From: Blastopirellula sp.
Lineage (GTDB): Bacteria; Planctomycetota; Planctomycetia; Pirellulales; Pirellulaceae
Length of the DNA stretch: 64,000 nt
NCBI GenBank assembly: GCA_002733575.1
Contig: NVWB01000004.1
Coordinates: forward strand, 1-64,000
Direction of reading: 5' to 3'
How positions within the stretch are numbered: the first letter of the stretch is position 1; every line of letters begins with the position of its first letter. Of the stretch, positions 29,474 to 39,552 are shown piece by piece. Both the position numbers and the translations under genes were made by a program. A model generated the notes under the pieces. It was not told the origin of the DNA and did not search any database. It was given only the letters and a program-made list of their open reading frames with translations.

Positions 29474-30007
29474 ATGGCGAATGAACTATCGGGTTTGAAG
29501 TTCTTGTTTTTTGTCGGCGATATCTATGAAGACTTAGAGCTTTGGTATCCCAAGCTCCGCTTGATCGAAGCCGGCGCCAAAGTCGTTATCGCCGGACCTG
29601 AAGCGGGCAAAAGTTATTCTGGAAAAAACGGATACCCGTGCGTGTCAGACGCCTCGATTGATTCGGTAAAAGAGGCCGACTTTGATGGGCTCGTTGTGCC
29701 TGGCGGTTTTATGCCAGACAAGCTGCGTCGTGATCCACAAGTGCTACAGCTAGTCAAAGACTTTAACACCAGCGGCAAACTGATCGCGGCAATCTGTCAC
29801 GGCGGCTGGATTCCGATTTCGGCCAAAGTCTATGACGGAGTAAAGGTCACCGGTTCGCCAGGCATTAAAGATGATCTAGTAAACGCAGGTGCTATTTGGG
29901 AAGACGCCGCCGTGGTGATCGATGGCAATCATGTCACCAGCCGCAAGCCGGACGATTTACCCGATTTCTGTCAGGGTATTTTGCAAGTGATGCTTGGGCA
30001 GAAATAA
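29474..30007 (+). CDS. DJ-1/PfpI family protein (type 1 glutamine amidotransferase-like)
   Basis: 177 residues. A Rossmann-like fold with the nucleophile elbow AAICHGGW (Cys108) and an acidic partner in the N-terminal DIYEDLEL, as in PfpI/DJ-1 proteins. Relatives include glyoxalase/deglycase enzymes and stress proteins; activity here is unproven. It sits 33 bases after the PPC gene, so it could be the last gene of that operon. Confidence 0.88.
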   Translation: MANELSGLKFLFFVGDIYEDLELWYPKLRLIEAGAKVVIAGPEAGKSYSGKNGYPCVSDASIDSVKEADFDGLVVPGGFMPDKLRRDPQVLQLVKDFNTSGKLIAAICHGGWIPISAKVYDGVKVTGSPGIKDDLVNAGAIWEDAAVVIDGNHVTSRKPDDLPDFCQGILQVMLGQK

Positions 30008-30217
30008 GCTCTCAATGTCAACTCATTCTGTTGAAGGCAGTGACTGAGCGCCCTTATGCCACGGTTAAGGAGCCTTTGTTTCTCTTCCTCCTCACACTTC
30101 TTTCGCTAAGCGGCGGAACCCAGTACATTAAAGAATTCAGCATCTCAGGTATTCTGTGGATGTTGTAAAACTACCCTTTCACACTTTCTATTATTTCTAC
30201 AGGAGTGGCGAGTTAGT

Positions 30218-31405
30218 ATGGCCAAGCAGACGATTGCAGACATTGATGTTGCCGGTAAAAAAGTTCTGATGCGAGTTGATTTCAATGTGCCGTTAGACAA
30301 GCAAGGCAATATCACCGATGACCGCCGCGTTCGTATGGCGATTCCCTCGATTGAATCGGTGATCTCTCGCGGTGGGCAAGTCATTCTGATGAGCCACTTA
30401 GGCCGACCGACGCCAGGCGAAGACAATTCAAAATACAGCTTGAAATCAGCGGCTGAAAAGTTGGCTGAGATATTGGGCAAGCCTGTTGCCTTTGCAGCAG
30501 ATACCGTGGGCGAAGACGCCACTGCCAAAGTGGGCGAACTGGCCGATGGCGGAGTCGTGGTTCTCGAAAACTTGCGATTTGAGCCGGGCGAGAAAAAAGG
30601 GGATGCCGAATTCGGTGCCCAACTGGCCGCGTATGCTGATATCTATTGCAACGATGCCTTCGGTACTTGTCACCGCACTGATGCTTCGATGGTGGCCGTT
30701 CCAACTGCCATGGGCGACAAGCCGAAAGTGGTTGGTTTTTTGGTTGAGAAAGAAATCAAGTATCTGACCGAAGCGATCGGAAGTCCTCAGCGTCCCTTCA
30801 TTGCCATTCTAGGTGGGGCCAAAGTCTCGGACAAAATCATGGTCATCAAAAACCTGCTAGGCATTTGCGACAAAGTGCTGATCGGCGGAGCCATGGCTTA
30901 TACTTTCTCGTTGGCCAAAGGTGGCAAAGTTGGCAAGAGCTTGGTTGAGCCAGATAAAGTTGATTTAGCCAAAGAGCTGATTGAACTGGGTGGCGATAAA
31001 CTTGTCCTTCCCGTTGATACGCATTGCGGCGATGATTTCAACAGCAACTGTAACAAGCAAGTTGTCAAAGCGGGTGAAATTGCGGACGATTTTGAAGGGC
31101 TTGATATCGGACCAGAGACCGCCAAGCTTTATGCAGACATCGTAGCAAGTGCCAAAACCGTGATCTGGAACGGACCGATGGGCGTGTTCGAAATGGAACC
31201 GTTTGACGCCGGAACTAAAGCAGTCGCACAGGCCTTGGCCGATGGCGATAGCATCAGCATCATCGGTGGTGGTGACAGTGCCTCCGCGATTGGGCAATTC
31301 GGCTTGGCCGACAAAGTTTCCCATGTTTCAACCGGCGGCGGTGCCAGCTTGGCAATGCTCGAAGGCAAGCCATTTGCTGCGGTTGATCTGCTAGACGAAA
31401 AATAG
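30218..31405 (+). CDS. pgk: Phosphoglycerate kinase
   Basis: Glycolysis/gluconeogenesis: 1,3-bisphosphoglycerate + ADP to 3-phosphoglycerate + ATP. 395 residues, the usual size. [11 protein letters not shown] (about 16-26), SHLGRPTPG, the hinge region with [21 protein letters not shown] and GGGDSASAI are all intact. AGGAG lies about 12 bases before the ATG. It is followed by a strong terminator. Confidence 0.98.
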   Translation: MAKQTIADIDVAGKKVLMRVDFNVPLDKQGNITDDRRVRMAIPSIESVISRGGQVILMSHLGRPTPGEDNSKYSLKSAAEKLAEILGKPVAFAADTVGEDATAKVGELADGGVVVLENLRFEPGEKKGDAEFGAQLAAYADIYCNDAFGTCHRTDASMVAVPTAMGDKPKVVGFLVEKEIKYLTEAIGSPQRPFIAILGGAKVSDKIMVIKNLLGICDKVLIGGAMAYTFSLAKGGKVGKSLVEPDKVDLAKELIELGGDKLVLPVDTHCGDDFNSNCNKQVVKAGEIADDFEGLDIGPETAKLYADIVASAKTVIWNGPMGVFEMEPFDAGTKAVAQALADGDSISIIGGGDSASAIGQFGLADKVSHVSTGGGASLAMLEGKPFAAVDLLDEK

Positions 31406-31432
31406 GATCGAAAGACTCTCTTGACCCAACAC

Positions 31433-31466
31433 AAAAAACGGCCTGTACTTATGCAGGCCGTTTTTT
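31433..31466 (+). terminator. Intrinsic terminator of pgk
   Basis: A 13-bp stem (31433-31445 with 31454-31466) and an 8-base loop, ending in eight T, 28 bases after the pgk stop. Confidence 0.92.
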
Positions 31467-31541
31467 TTATCAATGGTACGCTCACCCAAAATCACAATTT
31501 CAAGCAAGCAGCTTGATGTATTCTCGTTGAATCTCTCTTCA

Positions 31542-32051
31542 TTAAAACACAGGGCTATTACCGAACAGTCTTCTTAATAATGCAATTTGGCCGAAGTGCA
31601 TCATGTGGTGTGAGGGCATGAAGACTAACGCTTTGAATTTGGTGTCAAACAGCGGATGCGGAGGGTCGAGTTTTTCATCGAGACCTGCAATGTCGTACTG
31701 CTCGATGGCTTTCGCTACGTGTTGATCGACCCGTTTGTAAACCGCGTGGATTTCTTCTGCCGATGGATAGAGACTTGCGTCTGCCGAGGGCGTGGAGCCT
31801 TTGCCGAAGAGCTTTGGAAACGAAGCGGGCAAAATGTCGGCATCTTCAGGGCCTAGCGATCTTTGCTTCGTGATGCCTAGGCCAAAGTTGGCGATTGCCA
31901 AGTGGCCTACTTGCCAGGCAATATGCGTCACGCCTTCGCTGGGCATGCGAAACCAATCGGCTTTGTCGATGCCGTGGATAAAATCGCCGACTAATTTCTG
32001 GGTGAAGATAATTCGTTCTTTGGTTAATTCCCACTGTCCATTTTCTGGCAT
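31542..32051 (-). CDS. DinB-like four-helix protein
   Basis: 169 residues, all helical by appearance. The three His characteristic of DinB/YfiT metal sites are visible: VGHLA (about 48), and HHMMHFGQIALLRR near the C-terminus. Relatives include bacillithiol or mycothiol transferases and metal-dependent hydrolases; function not assigned. It lies 35 bases after mobA on the same strand, so it is probably co-transcribed. Confidence 0.75.
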   Translation of the reverse strand: MPENGQWELTKERIIFTQKLVGDFIHGIDKADWFRMPSEGVTHIAWQVGHLAIANFGLGITKQRSLGPEDADILPASFPKLFGKGSTPSADASLYPSAEEIHAVYKRVDQHVAKAIEQYDIAGLDEKLDPPHPLFDTKFKALVFMPSHHMMHFGQIALLRRLFGNSPVF

Positions 32052-32086
32052 GGTTTGCTTCTTTCTCTGTTATGTGTAATGAGCGT

Positions 32087-32767
32087 TTATGGCTTCGCTT
32101 GCTGCAACGCGGCTTGATACTGCTGCGGCGTGTTGATGTTCAACAGTAAGCCTAGCTGTGGATCTGCCATTTTCAATTCGTCCGATTCAACTTGTACAAT
32201 CTCTGCTTGTTGGATGACCGACATTAATTTCAAGTTACACAACTTGATCTGATTTTCCAAAGTTTTTGAGAAACTTCTGGGATACACGGCCGCTAGTGGC
32301 TGTAGCCGCTTTCCATCGTACGGCACAACCAGGGTGCCGGTTCGATCCGATTTCTCAGCCAGTGAAAACAGTTGCTCAACTGACTTACAAGAGAGCAGGG
32401 GCGTATCGCAGCCACTGACGAACACGTGTTGGTAATGTTCTGGCAGAGAAGAAAAACCGGTCCGCATGCCTTCTACCGGACCGCAATCAGGCGTCTGGTC
32501 TTCGACAATTTCCAAACAGGCATCAACCGCTGGAAGTTTGGGTAGCAGTTGGCCGTGGGCTTTGACAAGCACGATGTGTGAAACAGTGGAAGCGACCGCT
32601 TCCAGAATAAGAGCCAGCATCGACTTCCCATGAAACATCAACGAGGCTTTATCTTGCCCCATCCGGCGGCTTTTTCCTCCGCATAGAAGTATGGCCGCGC
32701 GTTTCTTATGCCGTTGGCTAGTCAATGATCGGCTCCACAGGTTTCCGAAGGCCAACGTTTGGCACAA
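32087..32767 (-). CDS. mobA: Molybdenum cofactor guanylyltransferase
   Basis: Attaches GMP to molybdopterin to make the MGD form of the cofactor. The nucleotide-binding signature LLCGGKSRRMGQDKASL (about 28-44) is a close fit to LxGGxSxRMGxDK; SGCDTPLLS and the C-terminal NINTPQQY match the family. The first 20 or so residues are not conserved, so the start may lie further in (a non-ATG codon); 226 residues as given. No other molybdenum cofactor gene is nearby. Confidence 0.85.
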   Translation of the reverse strand: MCQTLAFGNLWSRSLTSQRHKKRAAILLCGGKSRRMGQDKASLMFHGKSMLALILEAVASTVSHIVLVKAHGQLLPKLPAVDACLEIVEDQTPDCGPVEGMRTGFSSLPEHYQHVFVSGCDTPLLSCKSVEQLFSLAEKSDRTGTLVVPYDGKRLQPLAAVYPRSFSKTLENQIKLCNLKLMSVIQQAEIVQVESDELKMADPQLGLLLNINTPQQYQAALQQAKP

Positions 32768-32947
32768 CTTAGTAGCAGACTCATTATTCTAGATATTCAA
32801 CAGCGGATCACAAGCGGAGAACCATTTTCGTAGCGTTCTGGCCGCTCTTCAAAGATGCGTGCAGGCTGGAGAAGTGCACAAAAAATCTCGCCCACGCAGT
32901 CCAACATGAATCTGGAACTACGCGAGCGAGAAAGGCTGCACGGGTTT

Positions 32948-33484
32948 TTAGGAGTCTTTGATCATGCGAAGCACCGCATCTTCGGAGATACTGCGTTCCA
33001 TGATTTTTCCATACTCGTCTAACGAGCGACGTTGTCCTACATTGTTCCATGAATTAACGTCTGCCAACTCAGGCATCAATTGCGTTAATTGATTGAGCAA
33101 TGTTTGTGCCAAGATACGGATATTCGGTTCCGTAGCGCGTTCAGAAATCGACTTGGCGGTTTTCATGATACGAACCATTTGGGCTCGTTCTCGAACCGGA
33201 GACGATAATTCGTTTTCCGGTTCTTCCATCAAGTCAGCCACAGGCACATCGAGTGCTTGCTGCCAACGATAAACTTGACTGAGCAGCAGATCGCTATCTG
33301 TCCGCTCTTCTTCCCGAACTTGTGATGTGCCAATGCCTAGGCGTCTGGCAGCAGTTCGGACAGAAATCCCTTGTTCTTTGCGTACTTCCTTGATCCGATG
33401 TAGTGGTTTGTCATTCTGACGATGCAAACCGGTCGACGCGAAGGCAAATGTGCCCCGTGTCATCTTGAAGGGTACCGTAGCCAT
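32948..33484 (-). CDS. XRE-like helix-turn-helix regulator
   Basis: 178 residues. A helix-turn-helix near residues 40-65 (KEQGISVRTAARRLGIGTSQ) is followed by a helical C-terminal domain with ALDVPVADLMEE and an acidic tail. GGGGAG stands 10 bases before the ATG at 33484; an in-frame ATG 30 bases earlier has no such site. Target genes are unknown. The large gene-free region upstream (33485-34112) would be a natural autoregulatory site, which is inference. Confidence 0.75.
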   Translation of the reverse strand: MATVPFKMTRGTFAFASTGLHRQNDKPLHRIKEVRKEQGISVRTAARRLGIGTSQVREEERTDSDLLLSQVYRWQQALDVPVADLMEEPENELSSPVRERAQMVRIMKTAKSISERATEPNIRILAQTLLNQLTQLMPELADVNSWNNVGQRRSLDEYGKIMERSISEDAVLRMIKDS

Positions 33485-33514
33485 AATGGAGATTCTCCCC
33501 AATTCCAACGGCAT

Positions 33515-34112
33515 TAGGCAGACTCAAGAGCAAACAGCAATCTACTTAAAGGCAGGAATGCGCACAGACCAACCTTTAATGGATAGGTAGACTTAGAGAA
33601 TTTCGGTAGAGATTATCCCACAGGAATATCCAAGGGTGAAATCTTTACGAAATTAACTGATGTTCCTTTTGACTCAACGAAATGAACCCATTACCCCAAT
33701 TGATGAGCGAGGAATAAAATTCAAATCTAACCGTAGCCTAGTTTTTTGGTATTGATTTCGGCGGAGAAGAGATATAAATAACCGTCACAATACACGAATG
33801 ATGGGACCACCTGAAAACATTTCAGGCACAACTATAAATCCGAAGTGCCTCTGTATCGAATAATAGAGTTATGAAATTTGTGCTGAAACTCTCACAGGTA
33901 ATTTTGGATTCTAGCGGATGTACTCAAACAACTCAAGACTTTTGTTGAAATAATTATCGGATACCCACCTTAGAAACATGAGTTAGGGTTCAATATTTTC
34001 CTTAGCAAGTTCTGAAAAGGTTTGTAGCTTAACTATCAGCCTGTAAAGCTTCTTGGCTGCTGCAATTTGGCTAAAACCTTAGCTACCAAACGATACGAGC
34101 AATTACTTTGGG
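33515..34112. other. AT-rich intergenic region
   Basis: About 600 bases with no gene I can support. It is AT-rich, has no strong hairpins and no recognisable RNA gene. It separates the start of the HTH regulator from the end of a short glycosyltransferase gene. Confidence 0.6.
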
Positions 34113-34664
34113 CTACTCACCCAAGGCAAAGTTGGTTAAATTCGATAAAAAGTTGGGGCGTTTGGCAGGGCTCTGTGGTGCAGATTTTTTTTCTGAAGAT
34201 TCTTTGCCTTGCTGTAATCCTGCTCCCCATTGCGTTAATCGTTCGATCAAAGCAGGGTCTAGCGGCTCGGGCATGACTGGGAATGTAAGGTCCACAGCAA
34301 CCTCTTGTTTTGACTTGGTTAGTCGCTCTTGGTGCATTGCCCATAACGACCGTAAGTCATTGCTATTAAGAGGATTGGATAGATCTTGAAGGATCACAAT
34401 TTCACCCTTTGCGTCCGACATTCCTATGCTGATCGCGGCGGCGGTTCCATGCTGAATGCCTTGTCTGCGGGCCCGGACTTGCGGATAGCGGGCTATTAAG
34501 TCGCAAACAACCTCTTCCGTCTGATCAGTTGAGCCATCGTCAACAATGACGATTTCAAATTGACTGGTTAATTCAGCCGCTTGCTCTAGCAACCAGTTTA
34601 CCTGTGGGCTAATTATTTGGGCGGCATTATGAACAGGTAATATGATGCTAAGTGAAGTATTCAA
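34113..34664 (-). CDS. Short GT2-fold glycosyltransferase-like protein
   Basis: 183 residues. The N-terminus is a good GT-A nucleotide-binding start (SIILPVHNA, then IVIVDDGSTDQTEEV). The expected DXD motif is replaced by ILQDLSNPL, and the region past about residue 120 has no acceptor-binding part. It may be a non-catalytic or truncated family 2 glycosyltransferase. No polysaccharide genes flank it. Confidence 0.65.
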   Translation of the reverse strand: MNTSLSIILPVHNAAQIISPQVNWLLEQAAELTSQFEIVIVDDGSTDQTEEVVCDLIARYPQVRARRQGIQHGTAAAISIGMSDAKGEIVILQDLSNPLNSNDLRSLWAMHQERLTKSKQEVAVDLTFPVMPEPLDPALIERLTQWGAGLQQGKESSEKKSAPQSPAKRPNFLSNLTNFALGE

Positions 34665-35002
34665 AGGTCACCTTTTTCGCTTCGTAAGAAATTCGTTCAT
34701 TGATTTGAGTGCAAGCCAAGTAGTTCATGCAAAAGTGATAGCACTCGTTGAAGAGATCATCGGCAGAACTGATTAAGACATTCCATCATCCCCCAGAGGT
34801 TGCCTGTTGGATGACTCATACTGCCGATGCCGATCATTCGGCCTAGAGATGTCTTGGGGAAAATGCGGGAGAATGGTAGCGATTATGTTGGTATTCCTGC
34901 CTGGTGGAGCCAGTCATCGCAATCGATCCGTTTGTGGTAGAATTCTGTTCCTAGATTGATCACTTACAGGCCAGAGACGGAAAACGGATAAGGAGAACTT
35001 GA
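34665..35002. other. Intergenic region between GT2-like gene and hisI
   Basis: 338 bases between divergent genes. No hairpins or small genes are convincing; the hisI promoter is expected near the right end. Confidence 0.5.
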
Positions 35003-35395
35003 ATGACAATTGAACTGCCACGAGTGCCTGATTTTGAAAAGGCCGGGGGGCTAGTGCCAGCCATCGCTCAAGATGCCGAGAATGGCCAAGTTTTGATGAT
35101 GGCCTGGATGAACCGTGAAGCGTTTGACGAAACACTGGCCACGGGCCAGGCAGTTTATTTTAGCCGCAGCCGCAATAAGTTATGGCGTAAGGGAGAAGAA
35201 AGCGGGCACCAGCAGCAAGTGGAGTCGATCTTTATCGACTGCGATGCGGATACTGTGCTGATGAAAGTTCATCAACACGGGGCCGCTTGCCACGAAGGTT
35301 TTCGCAGTTGCTTCTTCCGCCAGATCTCTCAAGATAAGACCGAAATTATCGGCCAGCGATTGGTCAACCCAGATGATGTCTACGGTAAGAAGTAA
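35003..35395 (+). CDS. hisI: Phosphoribosyl-AMP cyclohydrolase
   Basis: Third step of histidine synthesis: opens the adenine ring of phosphoribosyl-AMP. 130 residues, the single-domain form without a HisE fusion. [29 protein letters not shown] and the zinc/magnesium site [15 protein letters not shown] then [11 protein letters not shown] are complete. No other his gene is adjacent, consistent with scattered biosynthetic genes. AAGGAGAA stands before the ATG. Confidence 0.97.
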   Translation: MTIELPRVPDFEKAGGLVPAIAQDAENGQVLMMAWMNREAFDETLATGQAVYFSRSRNKLWRKGEESGHQQQVESIFIDCDADTVLMKVHQHGAACHEGFRSCFFRQISQDKTEIIGQRLVNPDDVYGKK

Positions 35396-35510
35396 GCCGG
35401 ATTTTGTTCTAAGCCATTATTTTATCATTTCCACCACAGTGATATACTGTACTAAATTCATCAATTCAATAACCAAAGATTCACATCAACATATACATAG
35501 GAACTCTGTT

Positions 35511-35972
35511 ATGAGCGCTGACGCTAAAATCTCTGAACTCAATCTAGAACTACCACCTGCTCCAAAAGCGATGGGCGTTTATAAGCCACTGGTTGTCGCT
35601 GGCAACATGGCGTACGCCTCGGGTCACGGGCCTTTGCTTTCGGATGGAACACTGTTGAGTGGTAAAGTTGGTTCCGACGTCGACCAACAAGCGGGCTACG
35701 ATGCAGCGCGTCAAACAGGCCTGGCCATGCTGGCAACCTTACATGCCAGTTTAGGCAGTCTGAATCGTGTCAAACGTATCGTAAAGACCTACGGCATGGT
35801 CAACTGCACCGACGACTTCGCCAACCAACCGCAAGTCATCAACGGTTTCTCTGATCTCATGGCCGAAGTCTTCGGCGATGAAAATGGGATCGGCGCCCGC
35901 AGCGCAGTGGGGCATAACGCCTTGCCGGGGAATATCACAGTTGAGATCGAAGCGATCTTTGAAGTCGAGTAA
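35511..35972 (+). CDS. RidA/YjgF family enamine/imine deaminase-like protein
   Basis: 153 residues. The family core is clear: ASGHGPLLSDG, then VKTYGMVNCTDDF and the C-terminal GARSAVGHNALPGNITVEIE, with the Arg that binds the carboxylate of the substrate (in ARS). RidA proteins hydrolyse reactive enamines from PLP enzymes. Start ATG 35511 is preceded by AGGAA; the frame is open upstream to 35373 but that part overlaps hisI and is not conserved. Confidence 0.9.
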   Translation: MSADAKISELNLELPPAPKAMGVYKPLVVAGNMAYASGHGPLLSDGTLLSGKVGSDVDQQAGYDAARQTGLAMLATLHASLGSLNRVKRIVKTYGMVNCTDDFANQPQVINGFSDLMAEVFGDENGIGARSAVGHNALPGNITVEIEAIFEVE

Positions 35973-36009
35973 ACTCTTACTTGAACGCCCTGCGACAGGA
36001 GTCACCTTG

Positions 36010-36044
36010 GAGCCACGAACTAATAAGAGGAGTTCATGTGGCTC
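36010..36044 (+). terminator. Weak hairpin terminator after the RidA gene
   Basis: GAGCCACGAACT at 36010-36021 pairs with AGTTCATGTGGCTC at 36031-36044 with a two-base bulge; only TTT follows. Possible terminator, 38 bases after the stop. Confidence 0.4.
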
Positions 36045-36175
36045 TTTGGTCATTCGTGTAAGTCCAAAGAGAGCCAGTTATCTCAGTTTTGTTTTCAAAA
36101 AATACTGGTAAGCCCCATATAGATTGATAAACTAGAACATAAAGCTAGTTTTACAAAAATCTTTGGGGCATATTG

Positions 36176-37867
36176 ATGATCGTTTGGCACAGACTTTTTA
36201 TTCTTGCGTGGCTACTTCTTCTCTTCTCCATGAAGCACTCCTTCGCGGATGACCTTTATCCGCTAGAGCCTGCCGATACTTCAAGCCCTAGAGCGACACT
36301 CATTAGCTTTCGTGACGCCTGTGAAGAAACGTACGAGCTGTTCTTTCGAGTAGGCCGTAGTGATTTTGATGAAAGTAACTCAGCTCACATCCTGACTAAA
36401 ATCATTGACTGTCTTGATTTAAGCCAAGAACCGGAATTTAACCGAGACTACACCGGCAGAGAAGCGGCCGCTTGCTTAAAGGAAGTATTGGATCGAATCG
36501 AATACCCGGCTGATGAAGAGATTCCTGGAGCGGACGAGATACGTGACGAAAACGGAGAGATCATCATTGAAGAGTGGCGTATCCCACACACCGAAATCGT
36601 CATCGCCAGAATCGCTGAAGGACCGAAAGCAGGCTCCTATCAATTTAGTGCCAACACGGTCCGCAGAGCAACGGAATTTTATAGCAAGGTTAAACACCTT
36701 GAGCCTCTAGCCGAGTCGACGCCTGGCCTTTATCAGCATTTTCTCTCGGCGCCTAAATCTCGCTGGATGTCAGGCATCGTATATCAATTGCCAGAATGGA
36801 CTAAAAAACGTTACTATGGGCAAGCGATATGGCAGTGGGTTGGGCTAGTGACCGTAGTTGTTGTGGGACTGGTCCTTATGTTTTTCGCCCATCGAATTGG
36901 ACAAGCGAATAAAAACAAAATTGAGAAATTGGGTGTCGTGCGTTACATTCTCAATATCGCCTTTCCCATTGCAGCCATGTTGGTTCCGTTGTTGGCACGT
37001 GAGTTTATCGCAAACGATCTTTCGATCTCAGGCGCTTTGCTGGCAACCACTAAATTTTCGTGCAATGTTGTCTTTTTAATCTCACTAATAATCGTCATCT
37101 TTAGTGCCAGCAATCGCATTGCAGAAGTTATTATTTCGTCACCCGGATATCACCCCAAAGGCTTAGATGCCCAGTTGATTCGTATCGTGAGTAGGATCGG
37201 CGGCATTGTGTTGGGCACAGTGGTCTTTTTAGAAGGAGGTCAGTTTCTTGGGGTTCCACTCACTACATTGTTGGCTGGTGCTGGGGTCGGAGGTCTGGCA
37301 GTTGCGCTGGCAGCCCAAGACACGCTTAAAAATGTTTTCGGCAGCATCATGATCATTCTCGATAAACCGTATCGCGTTGGCGAGAGAATTGTAACGGGAA
37401 GTTACGATGGCGTGGTGGAAGAGATCGGTATTCGTTCCACAAAAATCCGGTTACTAACCGGGCATCTGGCCACGATCCCCAATGAAGAAATGGCCCGCAG
37501 TGACATCGAAAATGTCGGTCGCAGAACGCATGTCCGACGTGTTTCAGACATCGCGATTCGGCTTGATACTTCGCCAGAAAAAACAGAGCAAGCGGTTGAA
37601 ATTATTCGCGAGATATTAAAAGACCATGAAGGACTAAACGAAAACTTTCCACCGCGAGTTTACTTCTCACAGCTAGATCGAGATTGCTTAATGATTCGCA
37701 TGATGTACTGGTATCATCCGCCAGAATACTGGGACTATATGGCATTTTCTGAAAAGGTGAACTTACAGATCACACGCCAATTTGCCGCAGCCGGAATTGA
37801 ACTTGCCCTGCCGAGTCAAAATCTGATGCTTACCAATGAGCCAGGTCAAGAAACGCCAGGGCCTTAA
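36176..37867 (+). CDS. MscS-family mechanosensitive channel
   Basis: 563 residues. An N-terminal signal or anchor (about 1-24) and a periplasmic domain of about 190 residues precede four membrane segments (about 220-390). The pore helix is the Gly/Ala-rich LLAGAGVGGLAVALAAQDTL at about 362-381, followed by the MscS beta-domain entry IMIILDKPYRVGE and the C-terminal mixed domain. It would release solutes on hypo-osmotic shock. The ATG at 36176 is preferred to the TTG codon just before it. The large periplasmic domain is unlike the small E. coli MscS. Confidence 0.92.
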   Translation: MIVWHRLFILAWLLLLFSMKHSFADDLYPLEPADTSSPRATLISFRDACEETYELFFRVGRSDFDESNSAHILTKIIDCLDLSQEPEFNRDYTGREAAACLKEVLDRIEYPADEEIPGADEIRDENGEIIIEEWRIPHTEIVIARIAEGPKAGSYQFSANTVRRATEFYSKVKHLEPLAESTPGLYQHFLSAPKSRWMSGIVYQLPEWTKKRYYGQAIWQWVGLVTVVVVGLVLMFFAHRIGQANKNKIEKLGVVRYILNIAFPIAAMLVPLLAREFIANDLSISGALLATTKFSCNVVFLISLIIVIFSASNRIAEVIISSPGYHPKGLDAQLIRIVSRIGGIVLGTVVFLEGGQFLGVPLTTLLAGAGVGGLAVALAAQDTLKNVFGSIMIILDKPYRVGERIVTGSYDGVVEEIGIRSTKIRLLTGHLATIPNEEMARSDIENVGRRTHVRRVSDIAIRLDTSPEKTEQAVEIIREILKDHEGLNENFPPRVYFSQLDRDCLMIRMMYWYHPPEYWDYMAFSEKVNLQITRQFAAAGIELALPSQNLMLTNEPGQETPGP

Positions 37868-37896
37868 TCAGCATCAAGTCACAGCCTTGGTCGCTG

Positions 37897-39360
37897 CTAC
37901 TTCTTCAACTTCACTTGCTTCATCATCTGCTGCACGATTTCTGGATTCTCTGCGGCAATGTTTGTCGTATTGTCTTGATCGTTTGACAAATCATACAAAT
38001 CGGTTTGTGTCACTTTGCCATTTTTGTGTTTCACAATCAAACGGTGGGTGTTGTTGCGCACACTGATGGCATCGCCCCAATAACTGATTGCTGACTTCGC
38101 GTCTTCATACGGTTTCCCTTGAAGCAAAGCGGCAAAGCTTCGCCCATCCAGGGCATGCTCGGTCTGTTGAAACTTGGGAGCACACAATTCAATCAAAGTT
38201 GGATACAAGTCAATCGTTTCGACCAAAGTATCAGTCTTCACACCGGCCGCTTCCATGCCAGGTGCGCGGACCATTAACACGCTGCGGTTGGCTCGTTCCA
38301 AGGGTGTATGTTTGGCCCAAATTTGTTGTTCGCCTAAGTGCCAACCATGATCTCCCCACACCACCACGACGGTGTTATCGGCCATGTCTAAATCATCCAA
38401 CGCTTTGAGCACTCTGCCCACCTGTCGATCTGAATATCGAACACAGGCCAAATACGCACGCCGGGCCATGCGATGTGCATCGGGCGAAAGAGGATTCGTC
38501 TTTTTATAAGGCGTGCTGTACTTGTAGAATTCTCCGCTGCCATGCCAATACGATTCTGGCTTGACTGCATCTGCGGCAATATCAATGTCGACACCTTCAA
38601 ACGCGTCCCAATCTTGCTTGGTCGCCACAAACGGGAGATGGGGTTTAAAGAAACCGAGCCCCATGAAGAACGGCTTGTCCCCTTTTTTGAATTCTTTTAG
38701 TTGTTCAATCGCCGTATCGGCCAGCATGCCATCCGGCAAGTCAGAATCATTTTCAGCGGTGAACTCCATCAGGTCTTTGTGTCCGCCTCCATCTTCACGA
38801 TGTTTGCCTCCTTCATACGCAAAGAAGATTCCCCAGCCCCGCTTCCATGGACCGAACGGAGTCGGCAAGTGATCCCAAGCATGCGGCACTTCGTCCCGTC
38901 CATCGCCTTGCCCGTTGTATGCGTAAACACGCCCATCGGCAGTGTGCGATATTTTTCCGATACAACTGGTCACATAGCCACTTCGCCGAAACAGTTCCGG
39001 CAACGACTGTGCCCCAGCAGTTTGGGTTTGCTTTAGCGCTGAAGCCCCTGCATACAAACCCGCATTGCTACGAGTCACGCCGCTGGCCGCCGGACTTCGC
39101 CCGGTCAACAACGCATATCGCGAAGCCCCACAGGTAGCGACCTGAACATAATGCCGCGTGAACAAGCAGCCCTGCTTGGCTAACCGATCCAAATTTGGAG
39201 ACTGCGCGTCTTTGATCCCATAACAACCAAGCTCTGGCCGCAGGTCATCAATCGCGATGAATAACACATTGAACTTGTTCTGTGCTGGCTCAGCCGCAGC
39301 CTGCTTGACCGACAGAAAGGATAAACAGCCAACGATGCACAAAGAGAATATTCGATTCAT
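37897..39360 (-). CDS. Exported sulfatase, iduronate-2-sulfatase-like
   Basis: 487 residues. Signal peptide about 1-23; metal residues in FIAIDDLRPELGCYG; catalytic motif CGASR (77-81), the C-x-A-S-R form seen in iduronate-sulfatase-like enzymes rather than the C-x-P-S-R form; VVWGDHGWHLGEQQIWAKH near residue 345, also typical of that group. The Cys needs conversion to formylglycine. It is convergent with the MscS gene across 29 bases. Substrate probably a sulfated glycan; inference. Confidence 0.92.
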   Translation of the reverse strand: MNRIFSLCIVGCLSFLSVKQAAAEPAQNKFNVLFIAIDDLRPELGCYGIKDAQSPNLDRLAKQGCLFTRHYVQVATCGASRYALLTGRSPAASGVTRSNAGLYAGASALKQTQTAGAQSLPELFRRSGYVTSCIGKISHTADGRVYAYNGQGDGRDEVPHAWDHLPTPFGPWKRGWGIFFAYEGGKHREDGGGHKDLMEFTAENDSDLPDGMLADTAIEQLKEFKKGDKPFFMGLGFFKPHLPFVATKQDWDAFEGVDIDIAADAVKPESYWHGSGEFYKYSTPYKKTNPLSPDAHRMARRAYLACVRYSDRQVGRVLKALDDLDMADNTVVVVWGDHGWHLGEQQIWAKHTPLERANRSVLMVRAPGMEAAGVKTDTLVETIDLYPTLIELCAPKFQQTEHALDGRSFAALLQGKPYEDAKSAISYWGDAISVRNNTHRLIVKHKNGKVTQTDLYDLSNDQDNTTNIAAENPEIVQQMMKQVKLKK

Positions 39361-39552
39361 GAGCCTTGGTTCTTCGTAAGTTCAGTGAATAACGTATGGA
39401 ATGGGGAATCATTATAACCTAGAGAAGAAAGAAGTTGAACGCAGGAGCCTCAATTAATGAGAAAAGTGTTGACACCGCTCAGTTTGGGCGTAAAAATGTG
39501 GCATTGAGAGCCTGTTTTCTAGAATTGCCATTCATCAAACCGGAGGTCCGCC

